From Zopfochytrium polystomum (Eukaryota > Chytridiomycota > Chytridiomycetes > Chytridiales > Chytridiaceae), in assembly GCA_025765615.1 (NCBI GenBank), contig JAIVFJ010000162.1, positions 62,001-126,000 of the forward strand: a DNA stretch of 64,000 bases. The letters are read 5' to 3'. The stretch's first letter is position 1. Each line of letters starts with the position of its first letter. Shown one piece after another: positions 34,501 through 46,519 of the stretch. The notes below the pieces were generated by a model. The model had not been told where the DNA came from and searched no databases. It was given only the letters and a program-made list of their open reading frames with translations. A program made the translations under genes and the position numbers.

Positions 34501-35403
34501 CAAAGCAAAGATCGATTCAAAAATGCAGAGCAACCTACTTTCGACCTTGACAATGCCATTCTCCTCAACCCTCGGCGCCCGCGATTTCGACATCTTCCTC
34601 CCGCCAGCGCCCCCCGCCGCCGCGGCAGTTGCGGTGGCAAGCGACACGACGGTGCACGGCTCCGCGGCCATTTTGGGCGACGTCGCAGCCGAGTCGACTG
34701 GGGGCGTGAGGCTGGTGTGAAGGTCTGGACGCGGGGTCAGCGGGGGAGGGAACAGAGGGGGCGCGTTGAGCGCGGCGACTGACGCTCCTGTCGGCGTAGT
34801 CGCGAATGTGGCTCTTGGGCCGCGGCCGACCGAGTGCGCGGGAGCTGGTGTGGATGGGAGGGCTGCCGTGGGGTCGGTGGCGAGAGTCGCCGCGGCCACA
34901 GCGGCTAGTGTGGCGCCGCCTGGTCCTGCAGCGGGGGACGTCAAGGCGGGGGAGGAAGCGGCGGCGGGGTTGGAGAGCACGGGTTGCGGCGAGCCACCCT
35001 TGTCCGAACGATTGATCCACGCTGTAGCAAGGTCCAGATTTCTCTGGACGAGATGCTCGCGCGCCAGCGCCGCGTTGCGGAGCGCCTCCATCTCAGCGTG
35101 GAGCCGGCGGAGTTCTGTTAGCGTTGGTGCTTGCGCAAGGCCCGGTGGGAGCGACGTTAGTAGTGTGACATTGCTGGTTGTGGTAGGCGTTGTGGTGGGT
35201 TCAACTGGGGAAGACGATTTGTTTGAAACGGCAGCCAGAGGGGAAGCGGCGGGCCCAGACGCAGTTGACAACAATGCTGAGGACGACGAGGCGGCATAGT
35301 GCGATAACACGGACGCATAGTGCCGGTAAAGCCGCTGATGTTGATGCACTGACTCGGATAGTGGCACCTCAGCGCAGTTTATATTGGGTTTTGAGGCGTT
35401 CAT
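31574..35403 (-). CDS. NGG1: Transcriptional adaptor ADA3 (TADA3/NGG1)
   Basis: Subunit of the histone acetyltransferase module of SAGA/ADA, where it bridges Gcn5 and Ada2. The N-terminus (35403-34535) has a coiled-coil segment (TLTELRRLHAEMEALRNAAL) and low-complexity Ala/Pro/Ser. The middle exons encode AQFWSFCESQYFRPLTDEDF, FLDSN, then FIAPPLGRHYLEQWADED, a hallmark of Ada3. The C-terminal Ada3 domain is DNDEISQELRRVQHDLLQQM, EQYCSVLDALSKQIEAGYAK and, after a Thr/Ser/Ala-rich insertion, ILELIERRAFVIESVGCLF. The stop is at 31574. About seven exons. The large simple-sequence insert between the two halves of the C-terminal domain makes it longer than yeast Ngg1. Confidence 0.9.
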
Positions 35404-36350
35404 GCCGTGGTTGAGTGTTTCCCCGATTACGAGATCTCCGCTCTTAAAAGATCTGGGCGTGCAGAGAAAGCGATCGAGCTGCGGCAGTCAATTCCAAAGA
35501 GAGAAATAACTTTATGGATCCGTAGCGATCGACGACACTCCCCAGTAGCGCGATCTGATCTGAGGGGCCAGTTCCAAGTCGCAAAAACAGGAAAATCGGC
35601 AACTCGTGGGATGGCCTCCAGGACAAAGCGTCGATCGGTAGTGCAACGATAAACGGAGCTTGGTGGGAAAGGTGGGAGAGGCAGGGAAGAGTGCAAAGCG
35701 GGGAAGCGGGTGCCCGGATGCTCCGATGTTTCAATCGTTCGTTCGTTCGTTAACCCCCTTGGCAATTAAGGTCTGATCCAAGCAGGTCCCAAAATTTGGG
35801 GCCACAACGACCACTCGACCACGTCACGTCGGTAAGACTGTGTGCTTTTGCCGAAAGTTGTTGTTAGCTGGAAGCAAGAGCCTATCCGGTAGTGCCGGGC
35901 AATTGCACGCACATATGGGAGTCTGACCGTTCGTTGTGCGTAAAAGTAAACAAGGGGACTCTTCTGGCGATAAAAATGGCCGGGAACAATCACATAGCGG
36001 TCGCATTGTTCGAAATGCAGAAGGCAACGAGAAGGGCGCGACACCAATCACAACAATAAGAGAGGATGATAACGGCCATCGAACAAAATGCAACAGCCAT
36101 CAGTGTATTGCTATTCGGAGGGAAGGTCGGTTGGGCTTCTATTCCGTTTCTGTCGTCTGTGAGTCTCGACTGGAACATTACCGTCCATCCCTACCTTCAT
36201 TCGGTCGGAGAATCATTTCGGCCAAACAACCATTGCGTGAGCAATGAGCATCGGTGCCAAACAGACCGCGACATAACAAGTTACACACCCCCTTTTAGAT
36301 CCCGGAAGCAATCAGATTCCTCATCCAATCCACTTCGTTGAGAGAGCAAG

Positions 36351-36403
<53 letters not shown>

Positions 36404-36595
36404 ATTGGGAGGGAAAGAGATAAGACAGAGTGGCGGGTGAGGTGGAGCTGCAGGTGTAAGTAGTAAGTCCACCGAAAGACTGCCAACAAAAACAGAAATA
36501 TCTATAAAATAGCAACAACGACACCGCGATTAACAACTATTCCATCCGTCGACGGCAAGGGGGTAAAAAAACCGAGGGGGGCGAGTTGATTTTTC
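35404..36595. other. Intergenic with GA microsatellite
   Basis: Upstream of ADA3 and downstream of the acidic protein gene. A (GA)n tract of about 46 nt lies at 36353-36399. No gene recognised. Confidence 0.6.
36353..36399. repeat. (GA)n microsatellite
   Basis: Nearly perfect GA dinucleotide run on the + strand. Confidence 0.95.
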
Positions 36596-37960
36596 TCAGG
36601 CTTGCTGCTCGTCGTGCACGTTATCAGAGAACGGCGACGCATAAGCATCCACTTCAGTGCTGTCTTCGGTGTAGTCAAAGCCAATCTCATCCTCACCAAA
36701 TACTTCACCTCCGTGAGCGGCAGCGCCGCCACCTTCGCTGCCATCGGCCTCCTCCTCCGCAAAATCAAACTCACCCTCGTCCTCCCCGCCTTCGATCAGG
36801 AACTCGGCTGATGCAGCGGAGGGACCTTCTTCCCCTTCGTCAACATCCCCCGCGGCCACTTCGTAATCATCTGGTTCCGCTTCATGCTGGAGCGGGGAAG
36901 AGCCTACCTCTGCAGCATCGTGTGGCCAGAAAGGTAGCTCACCCTGCACTCCAGCGCCAATGCTGTCACCGTGGAATTCCATGCTGCCAACAACATCCCC
37001 TTGTTCACCACCGTTGTCCCCAAAAATGCCAGAGGCAGTCTGACCCGCCACCTCAAGGACTGCGGGAGTCATATCATCGCCTACCTCCTCGCCCTCGGCT
37101 ATTTCAGTGTTTGAATGACTGTCGCCAGCATTCTCTGTCGATCCCTCGCTCGCTGGAACATCAGATGTGGGAATCCCTGATTCTGCTTCCGCACTGATAG
37201 CGCCGTGAAAGGAACTGGCGGTTCCAGTGTCATCATCCTTCACGTCTGCGGCTTCATAGCCACTTCCTTCGTTGGTAGCTGGAAGAAAGCCGGAGTCTTC
37301 CTTTCCCTCCTCCTTTCCGACCAAGCTTATCGCTGCCGGCGCAGCTATCAATTCCCCGGCGGGAACAGGAGAGGCGGGAATCTCCCCAGCCTCCATATCG
37401 TCGTCGTCAATAACATCGTCATCAAGTTCATCCCCTCCGCCATCTCCAGCACCCACGTCGTCGCCAGTTGGTTCAGCGACTGCTCCAGTGACTGTCTCAT
37501 CGTTCTGCTCAGCAAAGGCAGGTTCCTTGTCCGGTTGCGCAACGTGGGCGATAGCGGCCACGCTAGCAGGCGCGCCAGCAGTGGTTACGCTCTCGCCAAC
37601 ATCAGGAACTGTCGACACGTTTTGGGCAGGTCCCGCAGAATTGCTTTCCTTCGAACGCTCAGCGCGACGAACGAGGTCTGCCCAAGGATCTTCGAGATAC
37701 GATTTTTTAAAGTAGGCTTCCACGCCGTCGATGGAAAGTGTTTCTCCGCGGTGGTATCGATTTGTCGGAGCGGGTCGGTCATTCGCGACGTGAGTGCTTT
37801 CGTCGTTTCCGGTGGCCGAGGCAGTTGAAGATGGGTTACCTCTTATACCCCCAGCCCCTTGCTGTGGAGGGGCGTTACGAGCAGTTCTCGCAGGAGGCGG
37901 GCCTCCCGCCGGGCCTCGGTTCGGGAGGTCATCTGTACGCCGTCGCTTAAACCGGCAAAC
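36596..37960 (-). CDS. Acidic low-complexity protein, unknown function
   Basis: A long minus-strand frame ends at 36596. The only ordered-looking segment is near the N-terminus (about 37760-37640): YHRGETLSIDGVEAYFKKSY followed by LEDPWADLVRRAE. After it come about 340 residues rich in Glu, Asp, Gly and Ala (net strongly negative), ending DNVHDEQQA. Upstream the frame stays open to about 37980 without an ATG (FKRRRTDDLPNRGPAGG), so the true start is probably in an unseen upstream exon, or translation starts downstream in the same frame at the Met of MEAYF-like positions. The PWADL-type motif followed by an acidic tail suggests a nuclear protein-interaction factor, but I do not recognise the family. 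Confidence 0.6.
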   Translation of the reverse strand, partial: VCRFKRRRTDDLPNRGPAGGPPPARTARNAPPQQGAGGIRGNPSSTASATGNDESTHVANDRPAPTNRYHRGETLSIDGVEAYFKKSYLEDPWADLVRRAERSKESNSAGPAQNVSTVPDVGESVTTAGAPASVAAIAHVAQPDKEPAFAEQNDETVTGAVAEPTGDDVGAGDGGGDELDDDVIDDDDMEAGEIPASPVPAGELIAAPAAISLVGKEEGKEDSGFLPATNEGSGYEAADVKDDDTGTASSFHGAISAEAESGIPTSDVPASEGSTENAGDSHSNTEIAEGEEVGDDMTPAVLEVAGQTASGIFGDNGGEQGDVVGSMEFHGDSIGAGVQGELPFWPHDAAEVGSSPLQHEAEPDDYEVAAGDVDEGEEGPSAASAEFLIEGGEDEGEFDFAEEEADGSEGGGAAAHGGEVFGEDEIGFDYTEDSTEVDAYASPFSDNVHDEQQA

Positions 37961-38058
37961 GCATTTCAGAGAGGAGGGAGTGGGAATGGATGGGAGAATT
38001 GGAAATTATTCACAACATCAAGCAGCGAGAAACGTTCTCATAGCCCAAGCAAACTGGC

Positions 38059-40155
38059 CTATACCTTTTGGTAGCCGAAGTCTCTCCTGTCACCCTCGTA
38101 TGGTCGTTTGTCGTACGAGGCGGGGCCACGGGAATCATATCCACGAGGTCCGCCACCGCGCATTTGGCCGCGGCCCGCGCCGTAACGATACCCCCCTCCA
38201 CCTCCTCCGCGACCGCCATAACCAACTTCGAAATCGCCATGGCCATGGCTAGTGCGGCCGCCCCCTCCTCTACCCCCAGGTGGGCCATAGCCACCAGGGC
38301 CAGGACCACCCGAAGGCCCACGGAATCCTCCAGCTCCACCGTCCGTGGGCATGCCAAACCTGTCGTAGCTGGAAGCTCCCCCCATCCCGGAGTCGCCCAT
38401 TTCACCGCCATTCCCGTACGGTCGGTTATCGGGGTTGTACCGGTCTCGCTCATAGTTCCCCATTCCTCCATAGCCGCCACCACCATGGCCTCCACCCCCT
38501 CCACCAACTGGAGGCGGTCCATAACCTGCGCGGCCCCCGCGGCGGAAATTGCCCCCACCACGACCACCATATCCAGGTCCACCACCTGACCGGTCATCAA
38601 AACCACGGCCAGAAGGTCCACCATTGCCTCTTCTGTAATCATCGTGCTGGGGAGGAGGTGGATAAGCGGAGTGTTGGCGAGAGCCACCTTGATTTGGCCC
38701 ATCGGGTCCACCCACGTGACTGGGGTAGCCTCCGCTGCCCGCGGACGATCCGTTGCGCATCAACACGGAAGCAGGGTCGTACCCTTGCTGGGATTGGGCG
38801 GGGTTAGGGGGGGCGAGGTGAGGTGGCGGAGGAAGTCCGGGAATACCCTGTCCGGGTTCACCACGAGGGCCAGTTCGGACACCCATAGGGCCTGGTTTGT
38901 TTCCCATCATCGGACCGTTGCTTCCACCTCGGCCGCGCCGATCTCTAGAACGATCGTTCATTCCAACACTGGGTCTCGGGGGCAAACTATTGATTCCTCC
39001 CCCGCCACCGCTCAAACCGTAACCCATGGGCGGGGCCGACCCGTTTCCCTGTCCCGATGTGTACGGCGATTGACCGCCAACAGGTGCACCATAACCGGAT
39101 CCGCCGTAGCTATTCGAGGTCTCAGGCTGTCGAGGTCTCAGCGGAATAGAATTAGCAGGAGAAATTCCGGATAGCTGGGCGTAGCTATTTGCAAGAGCAG
39201 TTGTCAATGAGACAGGTTGCGTGGGCTGTGGGGGCTGGGCTTGACTGGCTTGTTGAGCTGCCAGCAGCTGTGGAATGCCAGCTAAAGGGACACCTGTGGC
39301 TTGAGCAACCGCAGCATACATTTGCTGCTGCTGCTGCTGCTGTTGCTGTTGTTGTTGCTGCTGGCCCTGCTGGGCATAAAGCGCAAGGATGGCAGGGTCG
39401 TAGGCCCCGAGAGTTGGGGTTGGGGTAGGTGGGACTCCTGTAGTTGGCGGTGGGGCGCCATAACCGAACGGAAGCCCAACGCCGGTCCCACCCACACCTC
39501 CGTACGGATTTGCAGCAGAAGCGGCTGGTTGGGTCACTCCAGTGCCAAACCCTTGATACTGCGACCCCTGCCACGATGGTGCAACACCAGTTTGTGGAGG
39601 TGGTTGGGTCGCCTGCTGGGGTTGCGATGGTTGCTGCTGTTGTTGCTGCTGCTGTTGCAACTGCTGCTGCTGATACGCAGCCCACATTTGCAACTGGGCC
39701 TGCTGTTGAGGATTTTGTTGCTGCTGCTGCTGTTGCTGAAGCTGGCCGTAGGCTTGCCTATATGTAGAGGAAGTAACAGACGGTGACGATGGAAGCAGTC
39801 AGCGAGCTGGAAGGAAAAAACCGCGATAGGAACTCGGCGGAGTCAGGGCGTCGCGGGTGTATCTGGGCACTCACCACGCGGCAAGGACCTGCTGCTGTTG
39901 TTGTTGCTGCTGTTGGATCACGGCCATCGCAGCGGCAGCGGCCAGGGCTGGGTTGGCGGCGGCAGCAGCGGCGACTCCTGTTGCAGTGTTGCCTGCGCCG
40001 GTGCCGACGGATCCAGAGACGCCGGACCGGCCCACGCCCGTTCCCACGCCGCCGCCGCCACCTCCAGCGTTAGCGGCAGCGGCGGCAGCGGCGGCGGCGG
40101 CGGCGGCCTGCTGAATGGCAGCAGCCTGAGCAGCGTAGTCTGCGGCTGCGTACAT
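38059..40155 (-). CDS. PolyQ/RGG low-complexity RNA-binding-like protein
   Basis: Two exons (40155-39875 and 39757-38059; the Trp codon TG|G spans the intron) give about 659 residues. Order: Ala-rich start (MYAAADYAAQAAAIQQ), Gly/Ala block, several poly-Gln tracts, a Pro/Gly/Tyr-rich middle (GYGAP, PYGGVGG), then a C-terminal RGG/GYGG region (GGNFRRGGRAGYGPP, GYRYGAGRGQMRGGG) ending in DRRDFGYQKV. No RRM or KH domain is visible. Composition is that of prion-like, phase-separating RNA-associated proteins; RGG boxes are typical arginine-methylation and RNA-binding sites. An additional upstream exon joined at an acceptor near 40228 is possible. Confidence 0.75.
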
Positions 40156-41082
40156 GGATGGACTGGGTCGCGATGGATCTGACGGAGTTTTTGTTGGATG
40201 TTCGGCTTGTTTGGTTTTGGATTCTAACACAGGAGCAAATACAACTTATTTCTCCTTTTTTTCCTCTCCTTTCAAACAAACACAGGCTGTGGTGTGCAGA
40301 CGACTCGTTCGCTGTTATTATTAATACCACCCTCTTTGCGCGAACGCCAGCAGGGTCGAGCCTCAGCGTCCGCGGACTGGGGGTTAAGGTCATTCACCCA
40401 GCAGCTAGCTGCAGCCAGCGAACCACTCTCAACCATCCATTCATTCATCCATCCATCATTGCTCGGCGATTTTTTTCCTCTCGACTTCCATGTCAAGTGC
40501 GTATAAAATGCTCGGACCCTTCTTTCTCATCGTCGGTCTGGTTTTGTTTGTTCCTCCTTCGGCCAATGGGACCAAGAACTCCAACGCGATGCTGACCCGT
40601 TCAGAAAGCCCTCTTGCCTCTCTGTGGCGCGAGAGTGCTCTCCGCACGGTTTGAGTTACCATCCGCGTTTCTCTCTCCTCCCCGGATCCATCCATCGCTT
40701 TCTGACCCCCTCAACGTCTCTCCCCCCTCTCTCACGTCCTCTGTGTCTCTTTCGTCTTCGCTCTCACTATTTGCAAGCTTGCATGCAGCCAGCTGCACCA
40801 ACCGCCGTGGTTTTTATCTCCACCTCCCTGCCGCCGCGGCCGCTCGCGCGACTGGTCTTCCTCGGCGGAGGTGGTAAATACGCCACGAAGACCAGAAATT
40901 GTGCTGAATATCACTGAGGGCCGCGCCATTTTGCGTCCTTGAGGTGGGGGGGGCCTCCTTCTCCTTTCTCGCTTCTGGTTCAATCGGCACAAATTACAAA
41001 TAAATATTTCGGAAGCGATGTGAGACAAAAAAAAAACAAAGAAAAAAGAAAAGAAAAGAAAAATAAAAGAGAAGGTGCGGAC
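40156..41082. other. Divergent intergenic region
   Basis: Between the polyQ/RGG gene (-) and the LRR-like gene (+). Pyrimidine-rich sequence 40660-40770 and A-rich sequence 41023-41075 just before the next start. Small open frames here look like chance. Confidence 0.5.
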
Positions 41083-42864
41083 ATGTCAACTTCTTCGTCA
41101 ACGAAGAGGGGCGGCAGGACGCAGCAGCCGAGGCAGCGCGCGTTCGCACCACCGAAGCCGCCTCCGTCGCCGTCGCTGTCAGCCCGCCGTGCCATGACGG
41201 ACGCCGCCATCGTCGCGCGCGTGCTGGCTTTCACGAGCAGCCGCTACCTGATCGACTGGTCGGTGCCGACCGCCGCAGAGGCTGCCGCGGCGCTCGCCGT
41301 CTCCAGCACCGACCCGCTCGCGGCGCGGCCGTCCCTGGCGTACGTGCCGCCCGCGCCTCCCGAACACGAGACGGCGCTGCCCCCCGCGGCGCAGTACCAC
41401 CGCGTGATCCCCGTGCGCGACGCGAAACAGGAGCTCGCCTACGCCAAGGTGTCGCGCGCGTGGCGCGCGGCCGGGTTCGCGCAGCTGCGGGCGGGCTTGG
41501 CCGCGCTGGATTGCTGTTCGGTCCTGGGCCTCGGCAGCCTCGGCGCCGGCGGTATGGGCGCAGCCGACGACGCGATCAGCGACGCGGTGATGCAGCTGCT
41601 TGCGGTGCTGCTACAGGACGGGTACCGGCGGCGGGCGGCCGCGCATCTGTTTGCGGCGCTGCAGACGGTCAAGGCGGGTCCGGCGAACGAGGCGAGCGAG
41701 ACAGACGTGCTGCGGCTGCTGCGCGCCGCCGGCCTGCTGGGTGACCTGTCGAGGTTTCGGTCCGTGAGCGTTGGCGGCCTCCGCGCGCCGCGCGAGTTTG
41801 CCGCCATGGTCAAACAGAGCGGGGAAGGCCTGGCGCTCGACAGGACGTTTCGCAACTTGCAATGCCTCGACCTCGAGTGCGTCAAGGCTGCCGACACCAC
41901 AGCGTTCGAAATGGGCCGCCTGGTCGCCGCGTGCAGGGAGCGCCTGGGCGTGCTCAAAATCATAGGCCTGAGCGCAAAGGTGGTCGAGGGCATCCTGGCG
42001 CAGTGCCCTCGAAAGGATACAATTAATGGACTACCCATGTTTCCGAGGTGTGTATTGTAACTCTTTTTTCCCTCTCGCGTTTGTTGCAATCCGCGCCAAG
42101 ATGAACCTTGAGTTTCAATATCCTGCAGTCTTAAGAGAATTCACGTGGACCCTTGCGACGACGATATCCTGACCCCGTCCTCGCTGCCGATCATCGCGCC
42201 GCGCGTGTTTGAATTTTCGAGCATGGGCTGGTTCCAGCAGTACACGGCGGACATTCTTTACCGGTCGGGGAGACCGGCCGTCTTCCGCCTCAAATTCTCC
42301 AAAGTCCAGCAGCTGCGGCTGATGCTTGGATCGGCGGCGATGACGACGACGGGAGAAGCGGCGGCGGCGGCGGCGTCAGGAAACCGGATCGAGAACCTGC
42401 ACGTGCACTTTTCGCCCGAGGAGGACGCGCCCAAGGCGCACAAGCACAACGTGTCGCGCATTTTGGCGCACATTGCGGCGTGCGGGCCGTGGACGAACCT
42501 GCAGTTGCTCAAGGTATACACGAACCCGATCGACGTGGGCGTCGCGCTGCAGATTGTCATGACGCTGGGCGAGAAGCTGAAGATCCTGTCGCTGGCTGAG
42601 ATCCGCGCGTCCGCCGCCGAGCAGACAGTTAGCGCCGTTCTGACGCTCAAGGACATTGCGGCGCTGCGGGTGCCCGGCGGCGGGGAAGGCGGCAGCGGCG
42701 GCGACGGCGGGTGGGTGGAACGATTTGCGATGGCGGTGGCGTTCTTCTGCCCGAAGCTGAGCATCCTCGAAATGTCGTTTGAAGGGCGCGCCGATTTTTC
42801 GTCGGCGCTGCAAGCGGCGCTGCGAAAGCACGCCCGCGGCGTGGATTTGCGGTTCGATCCGTGA
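41083..42864 (+). CDS. Leucine-rich-repeat-like (possibly F-box-type) protein
   Basis: Two exons (41083-42047, 42129-42864) join in phase to 566 residues; the junction reads FPS|LKRIHVDP. Residues 1-40 are disordered. The rest shows irregular leucine-rich repeats typical of fungal F-box/LRR proteins: FRNLQCLDLECVKAADT, ERLGVLKIIGLSAKVVEGIL, NLQLLKVYTNPIDVGVAL, KLKILSLAEIRASAAEQ, KLSILEMSFEGRADF. The segment AYAKVSRAWRAAGFAQL (about residues 120-136) resembles the end of an F-box (VSRAWR), but no convincing full F-box is seen. GC-rich. Likely an adaptor; substrate unknown. The ATG is preceded by an A-rich leader. Confidence 0.7.
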
Positions 42865-43085
42865 GTGAGTGAGTGAGATAGATAACGATTGGGTCTGGTT
42901 GTATTATTTTAATGGTGTGTGCCGAGGGTTGTTTCCTTATCATATCGCCTTGGGGGGGGCTACTTGTATAAAAGCCCCAGAAAAGAGACAAACGCCCAAC
43001 AGAACTCTCACAACAAAAAACAAAGAAAAAGAGAAAAACGAAGAAAAAAAAAAGAAAAGCCATTTTTTCCAAAAACTTTCCAATA

Positions 43086-44841
43086 ATGGCCGCAACAGCA
43101 TCACCATCGTCATCGACCGTCGACGCCGTCCGGGCAAAGCATGGCAGCAAGCTGGTGGTGCTCGACCAGACGCCCCAGCTGCTGGCGCTGCTCTCGATCA
43201 TTCGCAACCGCGAAACGGGCCGCGGCGACTTTATCTTTTACGCGGATCGCATCATCAGGTGAGGGGAGGAGGAGGCGCAGCATGCAGGCAAGCAGGAGAA
43301 AGACGGAACGAGGAGGAGGAGGAGGAGGAGGAGAGGCGGAGACTTGTCTGTGAAGGTGTTGGTGGGCGGAAAGGAGAGAGCCAGAGAGCCAGAGATGGTC
43401 AGAGAAGGTCACAGAGAGAGCGAGAGAGCGAGAGAGAGCCCAGATGGATCGATGGAAAGAACGACGAGGGAGTGAAATGTGGTGGTAGGGGATGAGAGGG
43501 ACCTCAATCGCATGAGGACCCATCCTCTGATGGAAACATTCTCATCTCTATCAACCCGCCTCTCCACTTCGTGGTACTCTTTCACAACTCCCACCCGCGA
43601 AAAAACCATCGAATTATGCAATTGGGCGACCTCGCGCGGCGCGCGTCACACCTGTGTCGCCTTGCGTTCACGGTTTTCAGACTCCTTGTCGAAGAAGGTG
43701 GGTGGCCCACCTTATCTTATCTCGACTGACTGAACAAATTCTAATATGCGCCTGTGCAACCCGCCTTTGCAGCGCTGAACCACTTGCCGTTCAAGGACAA
43801 GACTGTGGTGACTCCCACCGGTGAGGGGAGGGTCGGGCTTGGCAGTTTATGACGTGCTGACCTTGCCAATTCTTCCTTCTTTTGTTTCGTGGCATAATCC
43901 GCCTCCGACCGTGCCCCTACTGCTCGCTCCCTACCCTCCACCCTTTCCCATCCTTCCCTCCCCCACGACGTCATCCAGGTGCTGAGTTTAAGGGCCTTGG
44001 CTTTGAAGGCAGGATCTGTGGCGTATCTATTATGCGGGCGGGAGAGTCAATGGAGCAAGGTCTTCGAGACTGTTGCAGGCAAGCGTCGAGTGGTTGTTTG
44101 GCGGAGTGGGGGCCATGGGTGCAGCAGCGCGCAACCCTGTTCGTCAATTTTCTGCTCTGAGACTGGCCGATATCCAGGAGTGTCCGCATTGGCAAGATCC
44201 TGATCCAGAGGGACGAAGCGACGGCTCTTCCAACGGTGGGTACTTATCTTCGAGGGTTGGCCTAATTTGTTGGTCTCAATGCAGCTCTACTACTCGAAAC
44301 TTCCACCCGACATCAAGAACCGATACTGCCTGCTCCTGGACCCTATGCTTGGTACTTCATTTTCCTTGCCTGTTTCCTTCGTTTATTTTTACTCGGGCGG
44401 TCTCGCACTCGGGCGGCTGCGGATCTCGGCTTGTTAACTCACTGTCACTGCCCCGTGACTGTATTTCAAAAACAGCGACTGGAGGGTCGGCCATCAAGGC
44501 CATTGAGGTGCTTAAGGACAATGGCGTGCCAGAGGACCGCATTCTGTAAGTCGCTTTTGCTGTGTGGGTGGACGTGGGTGCGTGCGTGTGCGGGTGGGTG
44601 TTGGTGCAGTGCTTGTTGTGGTTCTCCCCGCCCTGCTGCTGACCTGAAGCATCCCGTTTAATGCTTTTCCAGCTTTGTCAACCTCATTTGCGCTCCAGAG
44701 GGAATCGAAAATGTCTTGACGGCGCATCCCAAAATCAAGATTGTGACTGCCGGGGTTGATGCGGCGCTGGACGAAAACAAGTACATTATTCCGGGACTCG
44801 GTGACTTTGGGTGCAGGTATTTCGGGACCGAGGACATCTGA
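43086..44841 (+). CDS. FUR1: Uracil phosphoribosyltransferase
   Basis: Pyrimidine salvage enzyme converting uracil and PRPP to UMP. Eight exons give 233 residues in one frame: 43086-43258, 43681-43697, 43773-43820, 43979-44078, 44178-44235, 44285-44351, 44476-44545, 44673-44841. Key segments: [63 protein letters not shown], the PRPP-binding motif LLDPMLATGGSA (split by an intron after Leu), and the C-terminal uracil-binding region [19 protein letters not shown]. Exon 2 is a 17-nt micro-exon. The intron after exon 4 uses a GC donor (CAG|GCAAGC). All catalytic motifs are intact. Confidence 0.95.
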
Positions 44842-45272
44842 AAAGAGGGAGGCGGGGATTTGGTGCGCGGGCTTTGGGCAGACAATGATGACGAGAGACG
44901 CCAGGACGATTGGTGCATTTTTGGAAGCCAGAATTCAGAATTGTCTGTTTTGGTGAAGTTTGTTGGGTTGTGTGTCTTTCTTTGTCTGTCGCAGGAAAGC
45001 AACTGCTTCGTGTCTGCTTTCACGTGAGCGGGCGAGGAGCGAAAGCGAAACAACCACAGCGGGCCTTGAGCTCCCCGCCGTATGACAGGGAATTCTCAGT
45101 TTGGGCGCTCGTTGACTCCATTGACCAGAATAGCAGAGGAAGTCGTGGCTGGCCCCTTCCCCCAACATGTCTTCGTGTTTTGCCTATCGGCCATTTTGTG
45201 GCCTCTGTTCCCTTCCTCGTTGTGGAAACCCTTGTTCTTCATTCTTTCTCTGTTTTTTTTCGATTCCTCGCG

Positions 45273-45314
<42 letters not shown>

Positions 45315-45410
45315 CAACACACACGCACACACAAAGGGGCAGTGTTGTCGTTGTTGTGGGCGACTGCGCAAACGTGCACGAACAGGGACACGTCACCCAC
45401 CACTTGCACA

Positions 45411-45448
<38 letters not shown>

Positions 45449-45553
45449 AACCCTTGTCTTCGCTTCTCGTTCGGCCAGACGGCTCTGACGAGGCGAGCGA
45501 GCGAGCAGTGTGCTGCACACGCACACACATTCACACACACACACACACACACA

Positions 45554-45594
<41 letters not shown>

Positions 45595-46066
45595 CTCTGT
45601 CTCTCTGTCTCTCCGTCTTTCTGTCTCCGTCTCCTCTCTCTCTCGCGCTCTCCCCAAACCCCTCCTTTTTTTCTGTGCAAACGAGCGCGCCCCCCCTCCC
45701 GGCGCTAAAGACGGGTTTCCGCCGCGCCCGGCCTCGCTCAAGACGTTAGGCGCGCCGCCTTCGCTTGCAAGTGGGTAGGTTGTTGGTCCAAAAGCAGCGC
45801 GTGAGAGTGGAGTGAGGGAGCGAGAGGCAGAGAGAGAGAGAGAGAGAGAATCAAAGAGTGAGAGGCCGAGATGGTGTGTGCAAACAATGTCCGAGAGTGA
45901 GAGGAGATGGCGGGAGCCATCCGTCTCACACGCATCGCTAACCCGCTCATCTTTCCCCAACACCCCCGCGACCCATCGGGGTCCAGCCCCGCGCAAGCAG
46001 TCTCCCATCACCGCTCCTTCATACCCCATCCCCTCCCCCCTCCCCCGTCCCTCCTCCCCTCCTCAT
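44842..46066. other. Microsatellite-rich intergenic region
   Basis: Between UPRT and the coiled-coil gene. Contains (CA)n tracts at 45276-45330, 45410-45450 and 45516-45556, a (CT)n tract at 45557-45591 and a short GA tract at 45830-45850. No gene recognised; long frames across it are repeat translations. Confidence 0.7.
45276..45591. repeat. Cluster of CA and CT microsatellites
   Basis: Three CA dinucleotide tracts, the last one running directly into a CT tract, within about 315 bp upstream of a + strand gene. Confidence 0.9.
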
Positions 46067-46480
46067 ATGGATCCCCTCAGCGCGCCGCCACAGCCGGCAG
46101 CAGTCCCCATCTCCGATCTCGGCTCCCTCCCTTCGTCGCCGTCGCGTACCACTAGCCGCATCCCGCTGCCGCAGCAGTCGGCTCCGTCATCGCCGTCATC
46201 GCCGTCGCGGCAGGGGATCGCGAGGTAAGGACCTACTCGCCCCCCAATCAAACCTACTTGCCCCGACCTTCCTTCTTTGCGTTCGCGTGAATTGCAATAT
46301 TCGCGCCGCGCTCAATGCTGGCATTGTTGTTGTGTGGTTGCTTTTTGCTTTTTTCTCGTTTTTTGCTTTTTTTTGTTTGGTTGTTCTTGGTTGTGGGGGC
46401 GCAGCAACCTGGTGCCCTCACCCACACAGGCAACCACCCAGGGCATTCCACCGTTCGTATTCGAGTCGACTCACATTTCT

Positions 46481-46519
<39 letters not shown>

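Noticed and set aside
36605..37828. Plus-strand frames opposite the acidic protein gene
   Set aside because: Shadow frames; the minus frame is longer, unbroken and compositionally coherent.
45082..46029. Frames of about 200-250 codons on both strands through the CA/CT repeats
   Set aside because: Composed of His-Thr, Ser-Leu and Cys-Val repeats from microsatellites; no family motif.
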